The position numbers and the translations under genes were made by a program. The notes under the pieces are model-generated. The model saw nothing but the letters and a program-made list of their open reading frames with translations. It was not told the origin of the DNA and ran no database searches. From JBEBVQ01 sp964636205 (GTDB lineage Bacteria; Bacteroidota; Bacteroidia; Chitinophagales; Chitinophagaceae): DNA of 28,623 nt. Location: NCBI GenBank assembly GCA_964636205.1, contig CAZWPF010000032.1:1-28623 (forward strand), given 5' to 3'. Below are positions 1 to 6,562 of this stretch, one piece after another (within the stretch, counting starts at the first letter, position 1; each line of letters begins with the position of its first letter).

Positions 1-373
1 CGATCATTACATTCCGCGTCTACATGCCTGTGGCAAAATGGAAAGCGCGGTATTAGGTATAAGTCCTTTAATCCCAATTTTTTCTACTTGACGCATCAAT
101 AGCTTCAGCGCCTGAGTGGCAAGTAAGTGACCTAGCGGCTAATCCTCTATCGACAGGGGCAGCAGGAAAGCGGCAGCTATGCTTCGCCCTTTAATCATTT
201 GTTTGAGATACCTGGAGCGAATGTAATAGAGTTAAAGATTTATTCACTACGAAAAGCACAAAGCCATTTAAGAAAGGCGAAAATTCGGGTTCTGTGAAAA
301 ATCTAGATAGAGATCCTTTCACCAGAAATATGCATTCGAAAAATGAATTTTAGGACAAGTAACGAAGTGCAGA
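1..373. other. Stretch without a recognisable gene
   Basis: All forward frames are broken by stops here and I recognise no protein family. The longest stop-free forward stretch runs from about 136 to 296, roughly 53 codons, with no ATG and no recognisable motif. It could be a decayed gene or plain intergenic DNA. No hairpin with a T-run, no tRNA-like cloverleaf and no repeat was seen. The window edge may cut off whatever lies to the left. Confidence 0.4.
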
Positions 374-871
374 TTACTTCTTCAACCGCGTATAAATAAT
401 CAAATCCGTTCCCGGAATCTTAGATATGCCGGCCTGGCGCAACATAGTCACCAACTGCCCACGATGATAGGTGGCATGATTGAAAACATGTTGTAAAATG
501 CTGTAAACCGGGTGTTTGAACGATTCCTTCTTTGTATTGTAATAGTGGAGAACGTGTTCCATGCTATGATCATTGTATTGGCGCTCGACAAACTGGAATA
601 AGGCATTGGAAGTCTTTTCCCATTCGGCACAAGCTTCTTCCATACTGCCTTTGAACACATCTGCGATCCAAATAGGATGCTCGGCAAGTTGTAATCGCTG
701 CAGCCAAATGTATTCGGCACTCCACATGTGAAACATAGTGGATCGAATCGTAGGGAAACTGCTGTTAATTTCTTTATCCAAGGTAGCATCATCCAAGCCG
801 TTGAGCACTTCGATAAACTGTTTATTGGCCCATATATTATATCGAGCCATTTGAAGCAGTGATTCCTTCAT
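374..871 (-). CDS. DinB family protein
   Basis: A 165-residue protein of the DinB/YfiT-like four-helix-bundle superfamily, whose members bind a metal through three histidines. Some act as thiol-dependent transferases, but most have no known reaction. The fingerprint is visible: a histidine at about residue 48 (MFHMW) and the C-terminal H-x3-H pair at about 132 and 136 (NHATYHRGQ), the usual end of the family. Length is normal for DinB proteins and there is no signal peptide, so it should be cytoplasmic. The open frame extends upstream to a TTG at 895, but that TTG lies inside a -7 promoter box (893-900), so the ATG at 871 is preferred. It diverges from the thiolase gene across a very compact shared promoter. 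The family call is firm; the substrate is unknown. Confidence 0.85.
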   Translation of the reverse strand: MKESLLQMARYNIWANKQFIEVLNGLDDATLDKEINSSFPTIRSTMFHMWSAEYIWLQRLQLAEHPIWIADVFKGSMEEACAEWEKTSNALFQFVERQYNDHSMEHVLHYYNTKKESFKHPVYSILQHVFNHATYHRGQLVTMLRQAGISKIPGTDLIIYTRLKK

Positions 872-880
872 GGTAACTTG

Positions 881-900
881 TAACTTTGTGTTCAAAATTA
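881..900. promoter_or_regulatory. Overlapping divergent -7 promoter boxes (DinB / thiolase)
   Basis: The plus strand reads TAACTTTG at 881-888, a match to the Bacteroidota -7 consensus TAnnTTTG, facing the thiolase gene. Four bases later CAAAATTA (893-900) is the reverse complement of TAATTTTG, facing the DinB gene. The 20-bp block is an imperfect palindrome. Predicted start sites are only a few bases apart, so the two polymerases probably cannot initiate together. Neither has a well-placed -33 TTTG, so strength is uncertain. Confidence 0.55.
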
Positions 901-921
901 ACTAAAATACACACCAGTTTC

Positions 922-2118
922 ATGAATACAGTATATGTTATAGATGCAGTCCGTACCCCCATCGGTAAATACGGAGGGAGTCTTGCCTCGGTTAGACCCG
1001 ATGATATGTTGGCTCATGTTATTAAATCGCTGATTGCTCGCAATCCGGAGATTGATGTTAATGAAATAGAAGATGTGATCGCTGGGGCCGCCAACCAAGC
1101 CGGTGAGGATAACAGAGACGTGGCAAGAATGGCCGTGTTGCTGGCAGGCTTGCCTGTTTCCGTAGGCGGTAATACCGTCAATCGTTTGTGTGCATCCGGC
1201 CTGCAGGCAATTATGGATGCATCTAGAGCTATTATGTGCGGTGATGGAGATATTTATATTGCCGGAGGTGTAGAAAGTATGAGCCGTGCTCCTTTTGTAA
1301 TGGCTAAGGCAGAATCTGCGTTTTCACGCTCCGCCGCTATCTATGACACTACCATCGGTTGGCGTTTTGTCAATGAGAAATTAAGTGCATTGCACCATCC
1401 TTATAGTATGGGTGAAACCGCAGAGAATGTTGCAGAGCGATGGAAAATTTCTCGTGCGGATCAGGATCAGTTTGCCTTTTTGAGTCAGGAAAAATATGCC
1501 GCTGCCGCCGCTGCAGGTAAATTTGCCGATGAAATTACGCCGGTGACTGTGGAATTGGGTAGAGGAAAAACCGCTGAGGTAGCAGTAGATGAGCACCCGA
1601 GACAATCACCTTTAGATAAATTAGCTTCATTAAAACCTGCGTTTAAAAAAGATGGTACGGTTACAGCTGCTAACTCGAGCGGTGTAAACGACGGAGCTGC
1701 CGCTATGTTGCTGGTTTCCGGCAGAGTGGTGGAAAGACTCGGTTTAAAGCCTTTGGCTAAAATCAAATCGATGGCGATAGCAGGAGTTGATCCGGCTATT
1801 ATGGGTATCGGACCGGTGCCGGCTACACAAAAAGCATTGAAAAGAGCGGATTTGAGAGTGGAGGATTTGGACTTGATAGAACTGAATGAGGCGTTTGCCG
1901 CGCAGAGCATCGCCTGCATACGTGACTTAGGTTTGGATGAAACCAAAGTGAATGTTAATGGAGGTGCGATCGCTTTGGGACATCCACTCGGCTGCAGCGG
2001 GGTCAGGATATCAACCACCTTACTTCATGAGATGAAGCGCCGGAAGGCGAGGTTCGGACTAGCGACCATGTGTATTGGAGTTGGTCAGGGAGCCGCCATT
2101 ATTTACGAAGGCGTTTAA
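922..2118 (+). CDS. pcaF: Acetyl-CoA acyltransferase, PcaF/PaaJ type (3-oxoadipyl-CoA thiolase)
   Basis: A 398-residue thiolase, cleaving a 3-oxoacyl-CoA with CoA to acetyl-CoA and a shortened acyl-CoA. All catalytic parts are present: nucleophilic Cys90 in NRLCASG, His354 in GHPLGCSG and Cys384 in MCIGVGQG. The segment with GGVESMSRAPFVM, followed by AFSR and DTTIGWRF, is characteristic of the PcaF/PaaJ beta-ketoadipyl-CoA thiolase branch and is less typical of plain acetoacetyl-CoA thiolases. The frame opens at 886, but the ATG at 922 gives the standard N-terminus (YVIDAVRTPIG) and leaves room for the promoter. It is followed 88 bp later by an ACMSD-type decarboxylase, so it may work in aromatic or tryptophan breakdown. 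Family and mechanism are secure; the exact substrate is inferred from sequence flavour. Confidence 0.85.
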   Translation: MNTVYVIDAVRTPIGKYGGSLASVRPDDMLAHVIKSLIARNPEIDVNEIEDVIAGAANQAGEDNRDVARMAVLLAGLPVSVGGNTVNRLCASGLQAIMDASRAIMCGDGDIYIAGGVESMSRAPFVMAKAESAFSRSAAIYDTTIGWRFVNEKLSALHHPYSMGETAENVAERWKISRADQDQFAFLSQEKYAAAAAAGKFADEITPVTVELGRGKTAEVAVDEHPRQSPLDKLASLKPAFKKDGTVTAANSSGVNDGAAAMLLVSGRVVERLGLKPLAKIKSMAIAGVDPAIMGIGPVPATQKALKRADLRVEDLDLIELNEAFAAQSIACIRDLGLDETKVNVNGGAIALGHPLGCSGVRISTTLLHEMKRRKARFGLATMCIGVGQGAAIIYEGV

Positions 2119-2140
2119 TGAATTAATAGCGAACAAATGA

Positions 2141-2181
2141 GAGATAATGGGACTGAAGCGAAAGTGAAGCCCTATTATCTC
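2141..2181 (+). other. Hairpin between thiolase and decarboxylase genes
   Basis: GAGATAATGGG at 2141-2151 can pair with CCC-T-ATTATCTC at 2170-2181: 11 base pairs with one bulged T and an 18-nt loop. No T-run follows, so it is not a classical intrinsic terminator. It could be a processing or stability element in a joint thiolase-decarboxylase transcript. The function is unknown. Confidence 0.4.
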
Positions 2182-2206
2182 AACATCCGGATAAAAACTT
2201 TTTGAA

Positions 2207-3217
2207 ATGAGCTGTACACACCATCAATCTATTGACATCCATACCCATATCATGCCGGAGCATATTCCGAACTGGTTTCAAAAGTTCGGCTATGGTGAAT
2301 TTATCCATTTGGAACACCATAAGCCTTGCTGTGCCCGAATGATCAAGGGTGACAAGGTGTTCAGAGAGGTGGAGCAAAATTGCTGGGATCCTCATACCAG
2401 AATGAAGGAAATGGATATGACAGCTGTGGGAAAGCAGGTGTTGTCCACAATTCCGGTTTTGTTTAATTATTGGGCGAAACCCGAACATGGCTACGAAACA
2501 GCACGTTTCTTCAACGACCATATTGCCCAATGTGTTGACTTACATCCCGATCGTTTTATAGGGATTGGAACCGTTCCATTGCAGGATATAGACCTGTCCA
2601 TTAAGGAAATGGAACGTTGTGTGAAGGAGCTGAAAATGCCGGGTTTGGAGATCGGTTCGAATATCAATGGAGTCAATCTGAGTGACGAAAGATTTCACCC
2701 CTTTTGGGAGGCTGCCCAAGAAGTAGGTTGTAGCTTTTTTGTACACCCCTGGGAAATGATGGGCGAAAAGGATATGCAAAAATACTGGTTGCCTTGGTTG
2801 GTAGGTATGCCGGCAGAAACAGCAAGAGCAATCAGTTCGATGATCTTTGGTGGGGTTTTTGAAAAGTTCCCCCGACTTAGGGTGGCCTTTGCGCATGGGG
2901 GCGGTAGCTTTCCATTCACCATCGGTAGGATTGAACATGGTTTTAATGTCAGACCGGATTTGTGTGCCATTGATAACAAGGTGAACCCTCGTGATTATAT
3001 TGGTCGGTTTTGGATTGATGCATTGGTACATGACCCTGCTGCAATGCGTTATATAGTTGATATTATGGGCGCGGATAAAATTTGTATGGGTAGTGATTAT
3101 CCTTTCCCTTTAGGAGAACATGAACCGGGAAAGTTGATTCGCGAAATGAATTTCAGCGAGGAAATAAAACAGCAATTGCTTTATGAAAACGCGATGAAAT
3201 GGTTGGGAATGGAATAA
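2207..3217 (+). CDS. 2-amino-3-carboxymuconate-6-semialdehyde decarboxylase (ACMSD-like amidohydrolase)
   Basis: A 336-residue amidohydrolase-superfamily TIM barrel that closely follows the animal and bacterial ACMSD sequence. ACMSD removes CO2 from aminocarboxymuconate semialdehyde, diverting 3-hydroxyanthranilate from quinolinate/NAD synthesis to catabolism. The zinc ligands are in place: H12 and H14 (DIHTH), H180 (FVHPWE) and D297 (GSDYPFP), with H230 (FAHGGG) and substrate-binding R53 (KVFREV). Family hallmarks YWLPWLVGMPAET and FPFTIGRIEHGF are present. Human ACMSD numbering is offset by a constant six residues at these positions. Length is normal and there is no signal peptide. It sits 88 bp after the thiolase on the same strand and ends 10 bp before a strong terminator, so the two genes may form a small catabolic operon. 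No other kynurenine gene is in the window. Confidence 0.9.
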   Translation: MSCTHHQSIDIHTHIMPEHIPNWFQKFGYGEFIHLEHHKPCCARMIKGDKVFREVEQNCWDPHTRMKEMDMTAVGKQVLSTIPVLFNYWAKPEHGYETARFFNDHIAQCVDLHPDRFIGIGTVPLQDIDLSIKEMERCVKELKMPGLEIGSNINGVNLSDERFHPFWEAAQEVGCSFFVHPWEMMGEKDMQKYWLPWLVGMPAETARAISSMIFGGVFEKFPRLRVAFAHGGGSFPFTIGRIEHGFNVRPDLCAIDNKVNPRDYIGRFWIDALVHDPAAMRYIVDIMGADKICMGSDYPFPLGEHEPGKLIREMNFSEEIKQQLLYENAMKWLGME

Positions 3218-3226
3218 GATTGATAG

Positions 3227-3253
3227 AAAAAGGCGGGATTTTCCCGCCTTTTT
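3227..3253. terminator. Strong bidirectional intrinsic terminator
   Basis: An A-run and GGCGGGA, a short T-rich loop, then TCCCGCC and a T-run form a GC-rich stem flanked by A5 and T5, so it works in either direction. It lies 10 bp after the ACMSD stop on the plus strand and about 45 bp past the end of the small minus-strand gene at 3299-3625, and probably serves both. Confidence 0.9.
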
Positions 3254-3298
3254 GATTTACCCACTGCAAATATCGATGTTTCGCTACGATAGAGCGAT

Positions 3299-3625
3299 TT
3301 AGTCGGAAGTCATAATAAACGTTGGCAGCAACAGTGTATCAGACTCAATTTTGATTTCTTTTTTTTGAGGATGCATGCCTACCATGTCGACCACTAATTC
3401 ATAGCTTTGATCTTTTGGTGCCTCAATTGCAAAATGACCTTCCGCATCGGTTAGTTTTCGATGTACGACCGCGCCGTCTTCAGTGGAACGAACCAGAACT
3501 TGAGCTCCGGGCATTGTCATTCCAAAGTCGTCAATCACCTGACCAGTAATAATTCCGGCTCTGGGTTCGGCGGAAACATGCAAATTGAGCATCACAGATA
3601 GCGAAAGAAACAGGATCTTTTTCAT
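3299..3625 (-). CDS. Small exported protein with a single carboxypeptidase-regulatory-like (transthyretin-type) domain
   Basis: A 108-residue protein with a signal peptide at about 1-19 (MKKILFLSLSVML..VSA) followed by one domain resembling the CarboxypepD_reg/peptidase-associated beta-sandwich that normally starts Bacteroidota outer-membrane receptors. Here nothing follows it. Its domain aligns without gaps to residues about 26-109 of the barrel protein encoded upstream (3926-6376), with 37 of 83 positions identical by hand count and the same DDFGM core. The ATG at 3625 is chosen over an in-frame ATG at 3664 because it begins a clean signal peptide and lies just after a -7 box at 3644-3651. 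It shares a box array upstream with the barrel gene. It could be a stand-alone periplasmic partner or the remnant of a duplicated receptor. No catalytic residues are seen; the function is unknown. Confidence 0.75.
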   Translation of the reverse strand: MKKILFLSLSVMLNLHVSAEPRAGIITGQVIDDFGMTMPGAQVLVRSTEDGAVVHRKLTDAEGHFAIEAPKDQSYELVVDMVGMHPQKKEIKIESDTLLLPTFIMTSD

Positions 3626-3626
3626 A

Positions 3627-3644
3627 GCAGTATGTTTATACTGC
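3627..3644 (-). promoter_or_regulatory. Inverted repeat in the leader of the small exported-protein gene
   Basis: GCAGTAT and ATACTGC (3627-3633 and 3638-3644) form a perfect 7-bp inverted repeat around GTTT, directly between the -7 box and the start codon. In the transcript it would be a small hairpin immediately 5' of the ATG, which could affect translation or bind a regulator. The barrel gene's leader lacks it. Confidence 0.35.
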
Positions 3645-3651
3645 AAATGTA
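3644..3651 (-). promoter_or_regulatory. -7 promoter box of the small exported-protein gene
   Basis: On the minus strand this reads TACATTTG, a full match to TAnnTTTG, about 18 bp before the ATG at 3625. There is no TTTG at the -33 position. Instead the G5A/TC5 box array begins 21 bp upstream, as expected for an activator-dependent promoter. Confidence 0.6.
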
Positions 3652-3672
3652 TAAGGTCACTCATTTTCAGAC

Positions 3673-3733
3673 TCCCCCCGTTTTGGGGGATTTGATTTAA
3701 ACAGGTCCGAAAACCGGGGGATGAAGCGGGGGA
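3673..3733 (-). promoter_or_regulatory. Candidate operator A: four-box G5A/TC5 array
   Basis: On the plus strand: TCCCCCC at 3673-3679, then GGGGGA at 3685-3690, 3716-3721 and 3728-3733. The first two boxes form an inverted repeat; the three GGGGGA copies are spaced 31 and 12 bp start to start. A copy with identical order and spacing is found at 6427-6487. The boxes and edges match fully, while only 7 of 20 bases of the middle spacer match, the pattern expected of a protein-binding site. It lies 21 bp upstream of the -7 box of the small exported-protein gene. The likely binder is the neighbouring response regulator (9593-10225), by inference. Confidence 0.65.
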
Positions 3734-3771
3734 TTTTTTCTATTGCATCCAGAAGTAAATATTGCTAGAGC

Positions 3772-3826
3772 AAAAAAGAAACTGACTAAAGATCTATTGG
3801 ATTCTTCAGTCAGTCCCTTTTTATTT
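3772..3826 (-). terminator. Hairpin terminator downstream of the barrel gene
   Basis: ACTGACT (3781-3787) pairs with AGTCAGT (3808-3814), and four further pairs are possible inside the 20-nt loop. On the minus strand the stem is followed by TTTCTTTTTT, so it should end transcription of the barrel gene before the operator of the next gene. A T-rich run on the other side makes it partly bidirectional. Confidence 0.6.
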
Positions 3827-3925
3827 TACACCCTATAGGCTCTTTAAGAAAGCATGTCACCATATTCACAATTCAAAATGCTCATTGTGTCGATGATTAG
3901 GATCTAGAGAGTTGGCTTCGTTAGT

Positions 3926-6376
3926 TTAGGCGTTACCGGTACCCGCGCGCCTTTTCTCCTCCTCCGCTCCTCCTTGTCTTTGTCTTATTGGCCCGTTGTT
4001 CTTATTGCCAAAGCGATAAATGAAGGAGATAGTTGCTTGTCTGGTATCTCTTTTGGCAATGAAGTCTTCTTCGTAACCGGTAAATGTTGATGTAGCACGC
4101 GGGTAATTTCTCCAAAAGATGTCTTGAACATTGATCCGAATGGTGGCTTGTTTGTCAAATAAATGGCGTTGAATCCCTGCATTGAGTGCCCATACTGGTT
4201 GGACATCCATAAACCCATAAATTTGTCTCGCCTGATATTGACAGGATAACTCTGCTGAAAACCCTGCAGGCAATAGAAAAGTGTTGTTCGTGTTGATTTC
4301 GAATGTAGGCTTTCCATTGCTCAATGATGTATTGGCAACTTCTCCTTCGTAAAACGCATAGTAGGCATTATACCCGGTAACGTTGTTCCACCATTTATTA
4401 ATGCGCAATGAATAGGAGCCGCTGAGGCCGACAAAAGACATCCGACGCAGGTTTTTATTTGTCTGAACGGTAACAGAGTCTTCGTTCTCGCTGGGTTGTA
4501 ATATTTCAATGATTACATTGTCTGTAAGGCTATAGTTAACGCTGGTGATAAATTTCTGATTGAAAGTGTGCGATAGCTCAGCAACGTAAGAGGAGGCCGG
4601 TGTTAGATGCGGATTGCCTTCTCTGTAAGTGGTCTTATCTACAAAGTATTTAAACGGATTGAGTTGTTGATAATTGGGGCGCTCAATTCTTCTGCTTAAA
4701 GTAATCCCCAGATCGTGTTGCTCGTTGATGTGCCTTAACACTGCAAGTGAAGGGAATAATTGTAGATAGCTAGTGTCGTATTGATGACCGGTGGTTTTTT
4801 GATTCCAATTCGCATTTGTTTGCTCAGCTCGGAGGCCTAGCTGAAGTCCCCAATTTTTATTGTTGCGCTGAAGATTTATATAAGCAGCACTAATGTTTTC
4901 CTGGTAAACAAAATGATTGCTCCTTTTTGTATCGAGCTCATAGGATTCTTCAATCATTTCATAGAACAACGGTTTATTGTCTGCAGTGACATAGCTTGTT
5001 TTGAGGCCGGTTTCCATGCGGTAACCTCTAGGCAAATTTGTATTATAAGCAGCTCGGAAAGAGTGAATTTTGGTGAACCCCTCATTATTACTTTTTAGTA
5101 GATAATCCGGCAGGTATTTTCTTCCTGCAGGTGTGGTGTAGGTAGTTGTGAAATGCTGACTGCTTTTTTGATCGAAACCCGCATAGTCGATATCTGCGGT
5201 TAATTCTGAGCCCTTGTCGTTTAATGTATGACGTGTAAATGCGTTAATCGCAGTGTTGAGATGGTGATTATTGTGGTTACCCTTAGTATTAAAATGATAG
5301 AGTAGTTCATTAGACGCTCCTAGTGCGCTAGAATTGTTATTTACGATGGGGTTGAAGTCGTTTGTTGTTGCGCTCATGCTGAGGCCGGTTGTAGTTTTGG
5401 TAGATAACTGATAATCCATACCGAAGGATCCGGTATGTGATATATAGTCTACAAGAGAATAGTTATTCTGGTCGTATCTGAAAAGTTGTTTGCCTGTGGT
5501 CGTATCATAAAAGCGTCGGTCCAACTTCAAGTTGTTAAAGAAATATCTGTAGCCATAGTTGTAATTGGCATAGATATTTACTTTGTTATTGCGATAGTTT
5601 AGATTGGCTCCTGCATTGCCTTTTGGATACACTCCTTGTGCGTAAGAGATGTTTACTGTGCCGTTGATACCAGACCGCTGCTCCTTTTTTGTTCGGATAT
5701 TTATAATGCCTGCAGTACCTGCTGCATCATATCGGGCACCGGGATTGCTGATGATTTCAATTTTTTCCACCGATGATGAGGGCATGTTTTTAAGGAGATC
5801 TGCTAATTCAGATCCGGAAGCAGGCAGGAGTTTCCCATCGACCATTACCGAGACCCCTGATCTTCCTTTTAGACTGATCTGATCATTTTGATCCACCTGA
5901 ACGCCCGGAGATCTTCCGAGAATTTCAAGCACAGAGGATCCTGAATTGACAATGCTGTTTTCGACATTCAACACAATCTTATCTGCCTGTACATTTATTG
6001 TAGATTTTTGTGCTTTCACTGTCACTTCTTCCAGCTGTACTTTCGCGGGAGACATAACGATTATTGGTAGCACCAGGGTGTCTTCAGATAAATTTAATTC
6101 TTGTTTGTGTTGGGCAAATCCGGTCATTGTCACGGAAACTTCGTAACGCCGGGTTGAAGGCAATTCTATTTCGAAGTTGCCATCTAAATCGGTGAACTTC
6201 ATGTTGACCAATGCTCCTTCTTCGATCGAATGTATCGAAATGCATGCCCCGGGAAGACTCATTCCAAAGTCGTCTAATATCCGGCCTCTAACAATACCCG
6301 AGGTTGAAGTGGGAGCAGCGATGACAAAAGAGTGCGCAAGAAGTACGGTCAGTGCGAGAAAAATAAAGCGTTTCAT
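3926..6376 (-). CDS. Outer-membrane beta-barrel family protein (TonB-receptor-like) with carboxypeptidase-regulatory-like domain
   Basis: An 816-residue outer-membrane protein. Order: signal peptide about 1-20, carboxypeptidase-regulatory-like sandwich about 26-110, a plug-like domain about 120-235 (LEEVTVKAQK, the segment around VMVDGK, and EKIEIISNPGARYDAAGTAG), then a large beta-barrel with many aromatic-rich strands to about 790. This matches the outer-membrane beta-barrel family of Bacteroidota, which resembles TonB-dependent receptors but usually lacks a SusD partner, as here. The C-terminus is a charged tail rich in R, E and G rather than a terminal aromatic strand. No TonB box was identified and the cargo is unknown. 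It diverges from the propeller sensor kinase, and the box array between them also occurs before the small single-domain gene. That layout suggests its expression is set by the adjacent kinase/regulator pair. Family call firm; transport role inferred. Confidence 0.85.
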   Translation of the reverse strand: MKRFIFLALTVLLAHSFVIAAPTSTSGIVRGRILDDFGMSLPGACISIHSIEEGALVNMKFTDLDGNFEIELPSTRRYEVSVTMTGFAQHKQELNLSEDTLVLPIIVMSPAKVQLEEVTVKAQKSTINVQADKIVLNVENSIVNSGSSVLEILGRSPGVQVDQNDQISLKGRSGVSVMVDGKLLPASGSELADLLKNMPSSSVEKIEIISNPGARYDAAGTAGIINIRTKKEQRSGINGTVNISYAQGVYPKGNAGANLNYRNNKVNIYANYNYGYRYFFNNLKLDRRFYDTTTGKQLFRYDQNNYSLVDYISHTGSFGMDYQLSTKTTTGLSMSATTNDFNPIVNNNSSALGASNELLYHFNTKGNHNNHHLNTAINAFTRHTLNDKGSELTADIDYAGFDQKSSQHFTTTYTTPAGRKYLPDYLLKSNNEGFTKIHSFRAAYNTNLPRGYRMETGLKTSYVTADNKPLFYEMIEESYELDTKRSNHFVYQENISAAYINLQRNNKNWGLQLGLRAEQTNANWNQKTTGHQYDTSYLQLFPSLAVLRHINEQHDLGITLSRRIERPNYQQLNPFKYFVDKTTYREGNPHLTPASSYVAELSHTFNQKFITSVNYSLTDNVIIEILQPSENEDSVTVQTNKNLRRMSFVGLSGSYSLRINKWWNNVTGYNAYYAFYEGEVANTSLSNGKPTFEINTNNTFLLPAGFSAELSCQYQARQIYGFMDVQPVWALNAGIQRHLFDKQATIRINVQDIFWRNYPRATSTFTGYEEDFIAKRDTRQATISFIYRFGNKNNGPIRQRQGGAEEEKRRAGTGNA

Positions 6377-6397
6377 AACCCGGTGTGTTTGTTGATG

Positions 6398-6405
6398 TAA
6401 AAGTA
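6398..6405 (-). promoter_or_regulatory. Candidate -7 box of the barrel gene
   Basis: On the minus strand this reads TACTTTTA, seven bases of the eight-base TAnnTTTG pattern, about 21 bp before the ATG at 6376. No -33 TTTG precedes it. The G5A box array starts exactly 21 bp upstream, the same distance as at the 3644-3651 promoter. Confidence 0.5.
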
Positions 6406-6426
6406 TTTTTGGCCTTTATTAATCAT

Positions 6427-6487
6427 TCCCCCCGGAACGGGGGATTTGGCGGGAAAGCGCTTAAAATCCGGGGGAGGAAGCGGGGGA
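6427..6487 (-). promoter_or_regulatory. Candidate operator B: four-box G5A/TC5 array between barrel and sensor kinase genes
   Basis: On the plus strand: TCCCCCC at 6427-6433, then GGGGGA at 6439-6444, 6470-6475 and 6482-6487. Box order and spacings (inverted pair separated by 5 bp, then 31 and 12 bp) are identical to the array at 3673-3733, and both are flanked by ATTTG and GAAGC segments. It lies in the divergent region between the barrel gene (-) and the sensor kinase gene (+), so it could control both, including feedback on the kinase/regulator operon. Confidence 0.65.
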
Positions 6488-6562
6488 TTTTTATTTAGCG
6501 AATGTCGGGGAGACTATTTTTAGGGATTAAAATATAACTTCACTTCGGTGAGATGAATTAAC

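Noticed and set aside
136..296. Open stretch of about 53 codons that might be a gene remnant
   Set aside because: No start codon, no recognisable motif, and the length is within chance expectation.
872..895. Upstream TTG start extending the DinB protein by eight residues
   Set aside because: The TTG is part of the minus-strand -7 box TAATTTTG and the extra residues are not part of the DinB fold; the ATG at 871 fits better.
1485..2018. 177-residue minus-strand frame inside the thiolase gene
   Set aside because: It lies wholly opposite a clear thiolase with all catalytic residues and resembles no family; a shadow frame.
2540..3031. 163-residue minus-strand frame inside the ACMSD gene
   Set aside because: Antisense to a well-supported enzyme, with no recognisable domain or signal.
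3299..3664. Treating the small single-domain gene as a pseudogene of a truncated receptor
   Set aside because: The frame is intact, ends at a domain boundary, and retains promoter, operator-like array and downstream terminator; no barrel remnants lie beyond it.
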